A stretch of 53,953 bases of DNA from Aquificales bacterium (GTDB lineage Bacteria; Aquificota; Aquificia; Aquificales; Aquificaceae): contig JALWBR010000044.1 in the NCBI GenBank assembly GCA_027037055.1, forward strand, positions 1 through 53,953, given 5' to 3'. This document shows, piece by piece, positions 8,101 through 15,808 of this stretch; the stretch's first letter is position 1, and each line of letters opens with the position of its first letter. Under the pieces are notes generated by a model that was given only the letters and a program-made list of their open reading frames with translations, had not been told where the DNA came from and did not search any database. Position numbers and translations under genes: made by a program.

Positions 8101-8786
8101 CCTTCCTTAAATGCCTCCGCCATTGCCCTGTGTATTATAAAAGGATCATACAATCCCATATCTTTAAAAAGATAGCCATCGCCACCAGTTATGAAAACAC
8201 AGAGGTATTTACCGTATAAATTTTCAAATCTTTCCTTAACACCTTTTATAAAATACAGGGATTCAAGGAATATGCCTCCCTTGATTGCGGAGAGTGTATC
8301 AACACCTATGGTTTCCTTGAACATTTCCGGTTCTACCAACGGTAGAAGTTCCGCCCTTTCATGAAGTGCTCGTGCCTTTGTCCTAAGACCGCATGTTATA
8401 AAACCGCCCTTAAACACTCCTTCAATCAGAAGATCTATAACGAGGGCTGTTCCCACGCTTACAAGCAGGGCTGTGTCGGAATAGAACTTTTTCACCCCGT
8501 ATGCAAAAAGGACCCTGTCAATACCTACGCTTTCCTTTGATTTGTACTCCACTTTAATATTAATGTTATCAGGGTTTATGAAACTTATCCTGTTTCCCAA
8601 TATCTTTATAAATTCCTCACGAAGGGAAGGTCTTACGGAAGAGGCAATGATTCTCTCTCTTCTTTCAAGTATGTTCAACGCATCATCAACCCTTTCAAAC
8701 TTACCTATGAATCTTATATTTTCCCCTTCATGTTCGCATATATCTATGGATGTGTTTCCTATATCAACCGTTATCAACTTGTCCAT
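8097..8786 (-). CDS. coaX: Type III pantothenate kinase
   Basis: The 229-aa enzyme of the acetate/sugar-kinase/Hsp70 fold phosphorylates pantothenate as the first step of CoA synthesis. It has DIGNTSIDI at the N-terminus (phosphate motif), GIDRVLFAYG, SVGTALVID and FKGGFITCGL (the GTA-D and GG blocks of CoaX), and late ITGGDG. The length is close to the family norm of about 250. Its ATG overlaps the end of tatC by 23 bases and its stop overlaps thiO, so it lies within one leftward train. Confidence 0.9.
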   Translation of the reverse strand: MDKLITVDIGNTSIDICEHEGENIRFIGKFERVDDALNILERRERIIASSVRPSLREEFIKILGNRISFINPDNINIKVEYKSKESVGIDRVLFAYGVKKFYSDTALLVSVGTALVIDLLIEGVFKGGFITCGLRTKARALHERAELLPLVEPEMFKETIGVDTLSAIKGGIFLESLYFIKGVKERFENLYGKYLCVFITGGDGYLFKDMGLYDPFIIHRAMAEAFKEG

Positions 8787-9516
8787 CCTTCTTTACAGCC
8801 ATCTTTCCCAAGATTATGGATATCTCGTATAGGATTATTAGGGGTATTGCCATAAGTATTTGGGTTGCCACATCCGGGGCTATAAGGGCACCTATTACGA
8901 AGGCTATTACTATAAAGTATCTTCTGAACTTTTTAAGTTGCTGTTCGGTTACAATTCCCGCCCTTTGAAGCATGTATATGATTATGGGCATTTCAAAGGC
9001 GATACCAAAACCGAGTATCATCTTTAATACAAATCCTACATACATGCCTACGGATAGGAAAGGGGTTGCATTGAGCTGGGAAAAGCCTATTCCTATAAGG
9101 AATTTTAAAGCTACGGGGAGAACCGCAAAGTAGGCAAAACATGCCCCTGATATAAAAAGTATTATTGAGAAGGTGAGAAGGGGGATAAAAAGCCTCTTCT
9201 CATGGGCATAAAGACCCGGTTCTACGAACCTCCATATCTGATAAAGTATCACCGGGGAAGATAATATGAGACCTGCTATAAAGGTTATCTTCAGAAGAAT
9301 AAACAAGGGTTCTGTGGGGGAGAGGGTTATAAGCTCTACTTGGGGATAAGATTTATTGACGGGGAGTTTTAGAATCTCAAATATTTTATCTGAAAAGTAG
9401 AAGGATATGCCCGCACCGAAAAGAAGGGCTACAATGGATTTAATTATCCTCGCCCTTAATTCCCTCAGATGTTCTGTTAGAGGCATTGCCTCCAGTTCTT
9501 GATCTGTCCCTTTCAT
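8764..9516 (-). CDS. tatC: Twin-arginine translocase subunit TatC
   Basis: The 250-aa protein has six hydrophobic segments and the TatC N-terminal signature EHLRELRARI. Later blocks include FVEPGLYAHEKR (family F.aPGL..hE+) and the conserved FGIAFEMPIIIY. It is the receptor for twin-arginine signal peptides in the inner membrane. Two starts are possible: 9516, used here, and the ATG at 9486 (MPLTEHLREL), which matches the usual N-terminus better. Either way the gene overlaps the 3-prime end of the upstream tatB-like gene (47 or 77 bases). Confidence 0.94.
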   Translation of the reverse strand: MKGTDQELEAMPLTEHLRELRARIIKSIVALLFGAGISFYFSDKIFEILKLPVNKSYPQVELITLSPTEPLFILLKITFIAGLILSSPVILYQIWRFVEPGLYAHEKRLFIPLLTFSIILFISGACFAYFAVLPVALKFLIGIGFSQLNATPFLSVGMYVGFVLKMILGFGIAFEMPIIIYMLQRAGIVTEQQLKKFRRYFIVIAFVIGALIAPDVATQILMAIPLIILYEISIILGKMAVKKDGQVDNG

Positions 9517-9754
9517 CTTCCTCCTCTTCCTTTATTTCCTCTTCAAGCTCCTTCATTTCCTTTTCAATTTCCCTTGTTTCCTCTTCAATGGCTTTCCTGT
9601 TGGTGCTTTCAATGTACGCCTGCATTTTAAGATCATCCCACATAAGTCTGAGCTTCCTCATCAGCTTACCTATCTCAACCGCCATATCCATCATCCTTTC
9701 GGGTCCCAGGATTATGAAAGCTATAAGCAGTATGAGTAGTATTTGAAGTTCCAT
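9440..9754 (-). CDS. tatB: Sec-independent translocase TatA/TatB-type protein
   Basis: A 104-aa protein with an N-terminal membrane helix (MELQILLILLIAFIILGPE) followed by an amphipathic helix (DMAVEIGKLMRKLRLMW) and a very acidic coiled-coil tail. The LGPE turn with no preceding FG is more TatB-like than TatA-like. The last 25 codons overlap tatC in another frame, and this part is low in complexity, as expected for a double-coding tail. It forms the Tat complex with the downstream TatC. Whether it acts as TatA, TatB or both is not decidable here. Confidence 0.85.
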   Translation of the reverse strand: MELQILLILLIAFIILGPERMMDMAVEIGKLMRKLRLMWDDLKMQAYIESTNRKAIEEETREIEKEMKELEEEIKEEEEDERDRSRTGGNASNRTSEGIKGEDN

Positions 9755-9768
9755 AAGCCCGTATAACT

Positions 9769-9774
9769 ATTATA
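9769..9774 (-). promoter_or_regulatory. Candidate -10 box for the tatB-coaX-thiO train
   Basis: A perfect TATAAT on the minus strand lies 14 bases from the tatB ATG in the 73-base divergent gap. No good -35 element is visible, and no ribosome site precedes tatB. If real, the transcript would have a very short leader. Confidence 0.25.
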
Positions 9775-9827
9775 AGCTTTACATGTTAAAATTTAAATGT
9801 ACCTAAATCAACTTAAGGAGGGATGTC

Positions 9828-10283
9828 ATGAAAAAGGGCATCATTGCTTTAGCTGTGGGAGCATTGATTGTGGGGGCTGGGACAACCTTTGCCCTCAATA
9901 AGAGTAACACGGGCTGTGGACTCGGCTATGTGCTTTTGAAGGATCAGGAAGGGATCCTTTTTGAGGCTTTCGCGGTTACAACAAACGGGACATCCGCCAA
10001 CCAAACCTTCGGTATAACCTCGGGTACTTCCGAGTGCAAACAGCCTGCCAGCTTTGTGAAGAACGAGAGATTGGAGAAGTTCGTTTATAACAACATGGAT
10101 GAACTTGCGGAAGATATAGCCCGCGGAGAGGGTAAATATCTGGAAACCCTTGCGGATCTTATGAATGTTCCTTCTTCCGAAAAGGAGAAGTTTTATACGA
10201 AACTCAAGAATAACTTTGATAACATCTTTTATTCTGAGGATGTAACCCCCAACGAAGTTATAAACAGAATTGCTTCTCTTTAA
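9828..10283 (+). CDS. DUF3015-like secreted protein
   Basis: The 151-aa product has a signal peptide (MKKGIIALAVGALIVGAGTTFA) and a mature region opening with NKSNTGCGLGYVLLKD. It goes on to AFAVTTNGTSANQTFGITSGTSECKQP, the pattern of DUF3015 proteins: a CGLG start, a TTNGTSxNQTFGITSGTxGC core and two conserved Cys that probably pair. It is periplasmic by inference, function unknown. AAGGAGGG lies five bases before the ATG. It overlaps the next gene by 14 bases, and DUF3015 and DUF4105 genes are adjacent in other genomes as far as I recall. Confidence 0.85.
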   Translation: MKKGIIALAVGALIVGAGTTFALNKSNTGCGLGYVLLKDQEGILFEAFAVTTNGTSANQTFGITSGTSECKQPASFVKNERLEKFVYNNMDELAEDIARGEGKYLETLADLMNVPSSEKEKFYTKLKNNFDNIFYSEDVTPNEVINRIASL

Positions 10284-12024
10284 ACTACTTGTATTCCTGC
10301 TTCTTACGGGGACTTCCCTTTTCGGGAGTCCCCCATTTACGGATATAGCGGAAAGGAGGAAACTTTACAATCATCCCTTATGGCTTTTACTTCTTGAGTA
10401 TGAGGGCGGGGAAAGTAAGATAGACGATCTGGAATTCTTTGTAAGTCCGCGGGGTAAAAGGGATCCGAAGGATGAACTTCTTACCTTTATAAAAGTATTG
10501 CAAAAGAATCCCTTGATTGCATGTAAGTATCCTGCACGGGCTTACTTTCTTAAAAAGTATCTTTCCTTGGATGTAAATGTAAGATGTAAGGAGGTGGAGG
10601 AGTTCCTTGAGGAGGTTAAGGGTAATAATTTAAGTATAGTTTTTGCGGATTCACACATAAACAGTCCCGCCTCAATGTTCGGACACACTTTCCTAAGGAT
10701 TTACGGCAGGGAAAGGGATGTAACCTCATATATAGTAAACTATGCAGCCTTTACCGGGGAGACCTTCGGTCCCCTTTACGCTTTTAAGGGGATCTTTGGC
10801 TTTTACAAAGGTTACTATACGATAGCACCCTATTATATGAAGATAAGGGAGTATTCCGCCATAGAGGGCAGGGATCTGTGGGAGTATGACATAGATATAT
10901 CGGAGGAAAACCTCCGCATGCTAAAACTTCACCTCTTTGAACTTAAGGATACTTATGCCTATTACTACTTCTTTCAGGAGAACTGTTCAACCAATGTCTT
11001 TTATCTGCTTAATTTTGCTGATCCCGACAACAGGTTGGAGGTTAAAACCTTCTGGGTTATTCCCGTTGATACATTAAAGGTTATTGTAAATAGGGGTTTG
11101 GTAAAAGGTATAAGATATGAACCCTCCCTCCTCAGAAGGCTTAATGCCATGGCGAAAGATATGGATGAGGATGATATTGGAATAATAAAAAGGTGGGCAA
11201 AAGATAAAGTTGATCTGCCCGAGGGCAAGGACGCGGTATTTTACGAATTTGCATCTCTTTATATAAGGTTTCTTTATTACAGGGGATCTGTGAAGAGAAA
11301 AGACTACAGAAGGAAATTTCTTGAGGCTTTGAGAAAGAGGAGCAAGGAGAAGGCAAAGACTTCGGTAAATATAGAAGATGCGGTACCTCCCCACCTTTCC
11401 CATGACTCACAGCGTATATCCGTATCCTACGGATATAAAGGGGGCGGATACTATCAATTTTCCTACAGACCCGCTTACCACGATCTTCTTGACCCCATCG
11501 GAGGTTACAGAAAAAACTCGGAGATCGTATTTTCAGAATTTGTGTTCAGATATGAGGAGACTTCGCGGAGGTTATGGCTACAGAGGTGGAAAGGTATAAG
11601 GATAGTTTCCCTTGAGCCTGTAAGTAAGGTTGTAAAGCCTGTTTCTTGGAAGGTTGATTTCGGTGTTGAGAGAAGGGGTGTAAAATACGGTCCCTATATT
11701 AATACGGGAGGAGGTTACACCCTTGATGTGTGGGGTGTTTCTTTCTTTTTACTTCCCGAAATATATGTATCCGCGGTTGATCCTTCCCTTTCCGCTGGCG
11801 GTTACGGAGGAATACTTAAACAAGGAAACTTGGCATCTTTCTTACTTTCCCTCAGGGGAGGTACGGAATTTAACGGTAAAGGATCTTCCGGATATGGTAA
11901 TATGGAAATTGCCTTGAATATATCCCTATCAAGGAATCTCGGGGTGAGGGCTTACGGAAATTATGGTATTAAAGGAGATAGTGAGAGTTGGGAAGTTAAT
12001 TTGGGGACTCTTGTTTATTTTTAA
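10270..12024 (+). CDS. DUF4105-family envelope protein
   Basis: The 584-aa secreted or outer-membrane protein starts at a TTG (10270) inside the end of the preceding gene. The N-terminus (MLLFKLLVFLLLTGTSLFG) is a signal peptide. The core has DSHINSPASMFGHTFLRIYG and YFFQENCSTNVFYLL, the conserved His- and Asn-Cys-containing blocks of DUF4105, a papain-like/NlpC-type fold. The C-terminal 200 residues alternate Tyr/Gly-rich strands and end in LGTLVYF, like a beta-barrel. DUF4105 includes enzymes acting on lipoproteins, but the activity here is not established. Confidence 0.8.
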   Translation: MLLFKLLVFLLLTGTSLFGSPPFTDIAERRKLYNHPLWLLLLEYEGGESKIDDLEFFVSPRGKRDPKDELLTFIKVLQKNPLIACKYPARAYFLKKYLSLDVNVRCKEVEEFLEEVKGNNLSIVFADSHINSPASMFGHTFLRIYGRERDVTSYIVNYAAFTGETFGPLYAFKGIFGFYKGYYTIAPYYMKIREYSAIEGRDLWEYDIDISEENLRMLKLHLFELKDTYAYYYFFQENCSTNVFYLLNFADPDNRLEVKTFWVIPVDTLKVIVNRGLVKGIRYEPSLLRRLNAMAKDMDEDDIGIIKRWAKDKVDLPEGKDAVFYEFASLYIRFLYYRGSVKRKDYRRKFLEALRKRSKEKAKTSVNIEDAVPPHLSHDSQRISVSYGYKGGGYYQFSYRPAYHDLLDPIGGYRKNSEIVFSEFVFRYEETSRRLWLQRWKGIRIVSLEPVSKVVKPVSWKVDFGVERRGVKYGPYINTGGGYTLDVWGVSFFLLPEIYVSAVDPSLSAGGYGGILKQGNLASFLLSLRGGTEFNGKGSSGYGNMEIALNISLSRNLGVRAYGNYGIKGDSESWEVNLGTLVYF

Positions 12025-12811
12025 CCTTATTTCATGCTCTTCCCTTTTCTTCTATCCTGATAAGAGGTATTATCCTAACCCACTTATAGATGTTATTGAG
12101 AAGAAAGATGTTTATTTTGAAAGTAAAGACGGGATCAGACTTCACGGATGGTACATTTTTTCAAAAAGGGAAAAGCCCAAAGGAGTTGTTGTTCATTTCC
12201 ACGGCAATGCGGAAAATATAAGCACTTACATAGGTTATGTTTATTGGTTGTTGGAAGACGGTTACGATGTGTTCATGTTTGACTACAGGGGATACGGTAA
12301 ATCGGAGGGTAAGCCCAGCTTCAAAGGTATCCATGAGGACGGACTTTCTGCCATAGAAAAGGCTTATGAGATAGGTAGAAGTAAAAATCTCATACTGTTT
12401 GGTCAGAGTTTGGGGGGAGCTGTTTCCATATACTGCACTGCAAACAGTGAATATAAGGATAGTATAAAAGCCCTTATTGTGGACAGCCCTTTTGCGGACT
12501 ACAGGCTGATAGTAAGGGACAGGCTTAGATCCTTCTTCCTTCTGTACCCCTTTTCCCTCTTTGTACCCTGGTTTTTTGATAACTACTACAGTCCCCTCAA
12601 GTGGGTAGAGGAGGTAAAACCCGTTCCCATAATATTTATCCACGGAAAGGAAGACAGCGTAATACCTTATACCCATACCCTTTTACTCTCGGAGAAGGTG
12701 GACTGGAAAAAATATGTGTTCATAACCGATGCGGAACACATAGAATCCTTAGCGGATCCCCTTTTGAGAAAGGAGATTTTAAGAATTCTTGATGATCTTA
12801 CATCAGGTTGA
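11963..12811 (+). CDS. Lipoprotein alpha/beta hydrolase
   Basis: An alpha/beta-hydrolase of up to 282 aa with a lipobox (FNLISCSS), so probably membrane-anchored in the envelope. The oxyanion block is VVHFHGNAEN. The nucleophile elbow is GQSLGG, the acid is in HGKEDSVIP, and the catalytic His is in DAEHIESL. The set resembles ABHD13/BEM46-type serine hydrolases. Two starts are possible: ATG at 11963 (used here) or GTG at 11981, which has AAAGGAG close upstream and gives a more usual lipoprotein signal. It overlaps the DUF4105 gene, and its 3-prime end overlaps convergent radC by 14 bases. Confidence 0.82.
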   Translation: MVLKEIVRVGKLIWGLLFIFNLISCSSLFFYPDKRYYPNPLIDVIEKKDVYFESKDGIRLHGWYIFSKREKPKGVVVHFHGNAENISTYIGYVYWLLEDGYDVFMFDYRGYGKSEGKPSFKGIHEDGLSAIEKAYEIGRSKNLILFGQSLGGAVSIYCTANSEYKDSIKALIVDSPFADYRLIVRDRLRSFFLLYPFSLFVPWFFDNYYSPLKWVEEVKPVPIIFIHGKEDSVIPYTHTLLLSEKVDWKKYVFITDAEHIESLADPLLRKEILRILDDLTSG

Positions 12812-13475
12812 GACTTTTCATAGATATAAAATGTTTTTCGTTGAAAATAATATGATCAACAAGTTCAAAACCGAGTAGGGCGCAGGCTTCTTTCATTCTT
12901 GAGGTAAACTTTATATCTTCTTTTGATGGCTTCAGATCCTCCGCTTGAGGATGATTGTGAGCCATTATAATACCGTAGGATCCCGTTGATACCGCCTTAT
13001 AGAGTATATCCTTAGGTTGGGAGAAGACCCTGTTCATACTCCCTACCGCTATAACTTCTCTATCCATAAGCCTGTAGTTTATATCCAGGTATAGGGCTAC
13101 GAGCACCTCCTTTCTGCTATCGTAATAATCCCTGACCGCCTTGTAGGCTTCATCGGGAGACCTTATATATGTATCTCCGAAAGGGTTGTTTATCCTTTCC
13201 GCAAGTTCTATAAGGGCTTTTATCTGGGATGCCTTAACCTTCCCTATTCCCTTTATGGATGCAAGTTCTTTAAGGCTAATATCTTTTAAGGTTTGCCATC
13301 CCATCTTGCTTATCTTTCTTGAAAGGGATATTACATCTTCCCCTTTGGTTCCCGAACCGAGTAGGATGGCAATAAGTTCCACATCGGAAAGATTAGAAGG
13401 TCCGTACTTCCACATCTTTTCCCTGGGTCTTAAATCTTCCGGGATCTCTTTAATGGATCTGTACTCGTATTTCAT
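12798..13475 (-). CDS. radC: RadC/JAB-domain protein
   Basis: The 225-aa protein has an N-terminal helix-hairpin-helix region (ELASIKGIGKVKASQIKAL) and a C-terminal JAMM/MPN domain. Its metal-binding pattern is MAHNHPQAEDLKPSKEDI (HxH followed by S..D), as in RadC/YeeS proteins. Despite the historical name, a DNA repair role is not proven for this family. The ATG overlaps the upstream CNNM gene stop (ATGA). It is convergent with the hydrolase gene. Confidence 0.9.
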   Translation of the reverse strand: MKYEYRSIKEIPEDLRPREKMWKYGPSNLSDVELIAILLGSGTKGEDVISLSRKISKMGWQTLKDISLKELASIKGIGKVKASQIKALIELAERINNPFGDTYIRSPDEAYKAVRDYYDSRKEVLVALYLDINYRLMDREVIAVGSMNRVFSQPKDILYKAVSTGSYGIIMAHNHPQAEDLKPSKEDIKFTSRMKEACALLGFELVDHIIFNEKHFISMKSLNLM

Positions 13476-14695
13476 AACTTTTCAACTATTACCTTTTTCA
13501 CCTTCCTCCCGTCGCTATCAAGCACCTTAAACCTGTAATTTTTATAGTTTACCTCCTCTCCCCTTCTGGGTATCCTTCCAAGCATGTAGGCAATAAAGCC
13601 TCCCACCGTACTGTAACTACCTTCGGGTATTTTAATACCCGTTGTTCTCACAAGCTCATTTATTTCAAGCCTTCCCTCCACCTTCCATTTGTTAGGTCCT
13701 ATCTCCTTTATAGGAATATCTTCCCTCGTCTTTTCATCAAGTATGTTACCTATGATCTCCTTAAGTATATCTTCTAATGTAACTATACCGAGTATTACAC
13801 CCCTCTCATCAACCACCACCGCTATATGTTCCCTTCTTTCCTTAAAGAGTTTTATAACCTCCGGAAGGGGTGTAAATTCGGAGATAAAAAGTATGGGTCT
13901 TAACACCTTTTTTATGGGTTCATTCTTGTCCCTGCCTATTAAATCATAGGCGCTTACATATCCTACTATATCGTCAACCCTTACCCTGTAAACGGGTATT
14001 CTTGAGTATCCGCTCTTTTTTATCTTCTCTATCGCCTGTTTTACATTTGCATTCTCCGCAATCATGACTATCTCATAAAGGGGCTTAACTATTTCCCCAA
14101 CCCTTCTCGTCTTGAAAGAGATTATATTGGACACCAGCATGGATTCATACTCTTTAAGGGTTGACTCTTCCCTCAGGAGATCAAGTATATCCTCCCTTCT
14201 TATTGAGTAGGAAGATTCCTTAAAAAGCCTTCTTGATATTATTCTGCTTATCAGCTTTGCAAGGTATAGCAGGGGTTTAACCGGTATTCGCAGTTTGCTG
14301 AGGATAAAAAGGCTTGGGACTATTATCTTGTCTGCGTAATGATGGAATACGCTTTTGGGAATTATCTCTCCGAATATTATGGTGAATATAACGAGGCTTT
14401 CAGCCAAGAGGGTTTCAAATCCCTTCAGAGTCGGAAAGTAGTAAGCTAATCTTATAAGGGCGAGTGTGTAAAGGGTGGCTGCGAATACTATGCTTATCGT
14501 ATATCCGAGCATGGTGAGGGTTATATACTCCTCTGGATGATCAAGAAAGCTTTTTACATAAGAGGATTTATTCTTCTTTACTATAGCCTTCAATCTGTTT
14601 TTGTCCGCGGAAAGCAGGGCTATCTCCGACCCTGCAAAGAAGCCTTCAAGGATTATAAAGAAGATTATTCCCGTTATAAAACCTATTATTTCCAT
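13472..14695 (-). CDS. CNNM/CorC-family membrane protein with CBS pair
   Basis: The 407-aa protein has a DUF21 membrane domain in the first 150 residues (GFFAGSEIALLSADKNRLK is the family signature). A pair of CBS domains follows (about 200-320, with RIPVYRVRVDDIVGYVSAYD and VVVDERGVILGIVTLEDI). It ends with a CorC/HlyC C-terminal domain (YSTVGGFIAYMLGRIPRRGE). Members bind adenine nucleotide and Mg2+ through the CBS pair and are linked to Mg2+/Na+ transport. The start overlaps the end of prmC by 10 bases. The ion is not determinable. Confidence 0.9.
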   Translation of the reverse strand: MEIIGFITGIIFFIILEGFFAGSEIALLSADKNRLKAIVKKNKSSYVKSFLDHPEEYITLTMLGYTISIVFAATLYTLALIRLAYYFPTLKGFETLLAESLVIFTIIFGEIIPKSVFHHYADKIIVPSLFILSKLRIPVKPLLYLAKLISRIISRRLFKESSYSIRREDILDLLREESTLKEYESMLVSNIISFKTRRVGEIVKPLYEIVMIAENANVKQAIEKIKKSGYSRIPVYRVRVDDIVGYVSAYDLIGRDKNEPIKKVLRPILFISEFTPLPEVIKLFKERREHIAVVVDERGVILGIVTLEDILKEIIGNILDEKTREDIPIKEIGPNKWKVEGRLEINELVRTTGIKIPEGSYSTVGGFIAYMLGRIPRRGEEVNYKNYRFKVLDSDGRKVKKVIVEKL

Positions 14696-15513
14696 CCTAT
14701 AACCACTCTATCTTGATTATTAAAATCCCTGAATATTTTTACCTTAAATCCTTCCCTTTCCAGAATGTCCTTTACCCTAATTCCCTGATCATGTCCTATC
14801 TCAAGGGCTATGAATCCGTTATCATCAAGCACATCAACAACCTCCTTTGCCAATCTTTTATAGAATTCCGTTCCCTCCCTTCCACCTATGAGAGAAAGGA
14901 ATCCTTCCCTTTTTACCCTTTCATCTAAGTAATGCCATCTTCTATAAGGAATATAGGGCGGATTTGATACTACAAAGTCAAATTTCATATCTTTGAAAGG
15001 TCCGAGCATATCCCCCTTTGCTGGGAAAAATCTTTCCGAAACCCCGTTTATTTTACCGTTTATCTTCATAAGCTCAACAGCCTTCTCATTTACATCCGTT
15101 GAATACATAACAAGATTTTCCCTCTCTTTAAGCAATGCTATGCTTATACATCCGGTACCCCCTCCTATATCAAGACCTTTACCTTCAAAATCCACCGGAA
15201 GGATCTCTAAGATCTTTTCAACTAAAAGTTCTGTTTCGGGTCTTGGTATAAAAACACCTTCTTCCGTCTTTAATTTTACATTCATAAAATGAACTTCACC
15301 CGTGATGTACTGAAGGGGTACACCTTTTTCTAATAAGGATATTCCTTCCAGGAAGGTCCTTTCCACCTCTTTACTTATTTCCTTTTCTTTCAGGAGTAGT
15401 AGTTGGTGGGGGTGTGTTTTCAGCAGGTGAGCCAGCAGGAGCTCCGCTTCCTTCTCCCTGCCCGCCAGTATTGATTTGCCTTTGTTCAACAGACTGCTGA
15501 TTTTCATTTTCAA
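14686..15513 (-). CDS. prmC: Release-factor glutamine methyltransferase PrmC
   Basis: A 275-aa SAM-dependent enzyme that methylates the GGQ glutamine of peptide release factors. The N-terminal helical domain (KEAELLLAHLLKTHPHQLLL) is present. IPRPETELLVEKIL follows, then the SAM motif DIGGGTGCISIALL and the catalytic SNPPYIPY. The conserved N-terminal domain shows that the start at 15513 (or the ATG at 15507) is real, although it lies 143 bases inside secG. This is therefore a true out-of-frame overlap, not a wrong start. Confidence 0.92.
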   Translation of the reverse strand: MKMKISSLLNKGKSILAGREKEAELLLAHLLKTHPHQLLLLKEKEISKEVERTFLEGISLLEKGVPLQYITGEVHFMNVKLKTEEGVFIPRPETELLVEKILEILPVDFEGKGLDIGGGTGCISIALLKERENLVMYSTDVNEKAVELMKINGKINGVSERFFPAKGDMLGPFKDMKFDFVVSNPPYIPYRRWHYLDERVKREGFLSLIGGREGTEFYKRLAKEVVDVLDDNGFIALEIGHDQGIRVKDILEREGFKVKIFRDFNNQDRVVIGWK

Positions 15514-15757
15514 GTATAGAACCCTTTCTTGAAGGGTGAATTATTGTTAATAATATAGCCAATCCGAGGAAGATTGCACCCAACCAATAAGTGGCTTTTG
15601 TAAATATAGTATCAACGCCACCCGCTCCAAAGATAGACTGACCCATACCTCCACCAAAAGCCGCTCCAACATCGCTACCCCTTCCCCTCTGCATAAGCAC
15701 TATGATTATTAGCAAAACAGACACTATAACAAAGGCGATAAGTAGAAGCGTGTACAT
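15371..15757 (-). CDS. secG: Preprotein translocase subunit SecG
   Basis: The 128-aa protein has two membrane helices (residues 2-22 and about 52-72), separated by the SecG block QRGRGSDVGAAFGGGMGQSIFG, and then FTKATYWLGAIF. The C-terminal 50 residues are disordered and rich in Gln, Gly, Pro and Thr. They are encoded over the first 47 codons of prmC. It joins SecYE in the inner membrane. It reads leftward from a 51-base gap shared with rightward carB. Confidence 0.92.
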   Translation of the reverse strand: MYTLLLIAFVIVSVLLIIIVLMQRGRGSDVGAAFGGGMGQSIFGAGGVDTIFTKATYWLGAIFLGLAILLTIIHPSRKGSILENENQQSVEQRQINTGGQGEGSGAPAGSPAENTPPPTTTPERKGNK

Positions 15758-15791
15758 CCTTACGCTTATTTTAGCACATGTTTTTTGATGG

Positions 15792-15797
15792 TAAAAT
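15792..15797 (+). promoter_or_regulatory. Candidate -10 box before carB
   Basis: TAAAAT lies 11 bases before the carB ATG in the 51-base divergent secG-carB gap, and no ribosome site precedes the ATG. A mirror-image TAAAAT lies before secG on the other strand. The -35 match is poor, so this is only suggestive. Confidence 0.25.
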
Positions 15798-15808
15798 AGT
15801 TAAACAGA

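Noticed and set aside
12161-12676. 171-codon frame antisense to the lipoprotein hydrolase
   Set aside because: The opposite strand has complete catalytic motifs of an alpha/beta hydrolase; the antisense frame has no ribosome site or recognisable domain.
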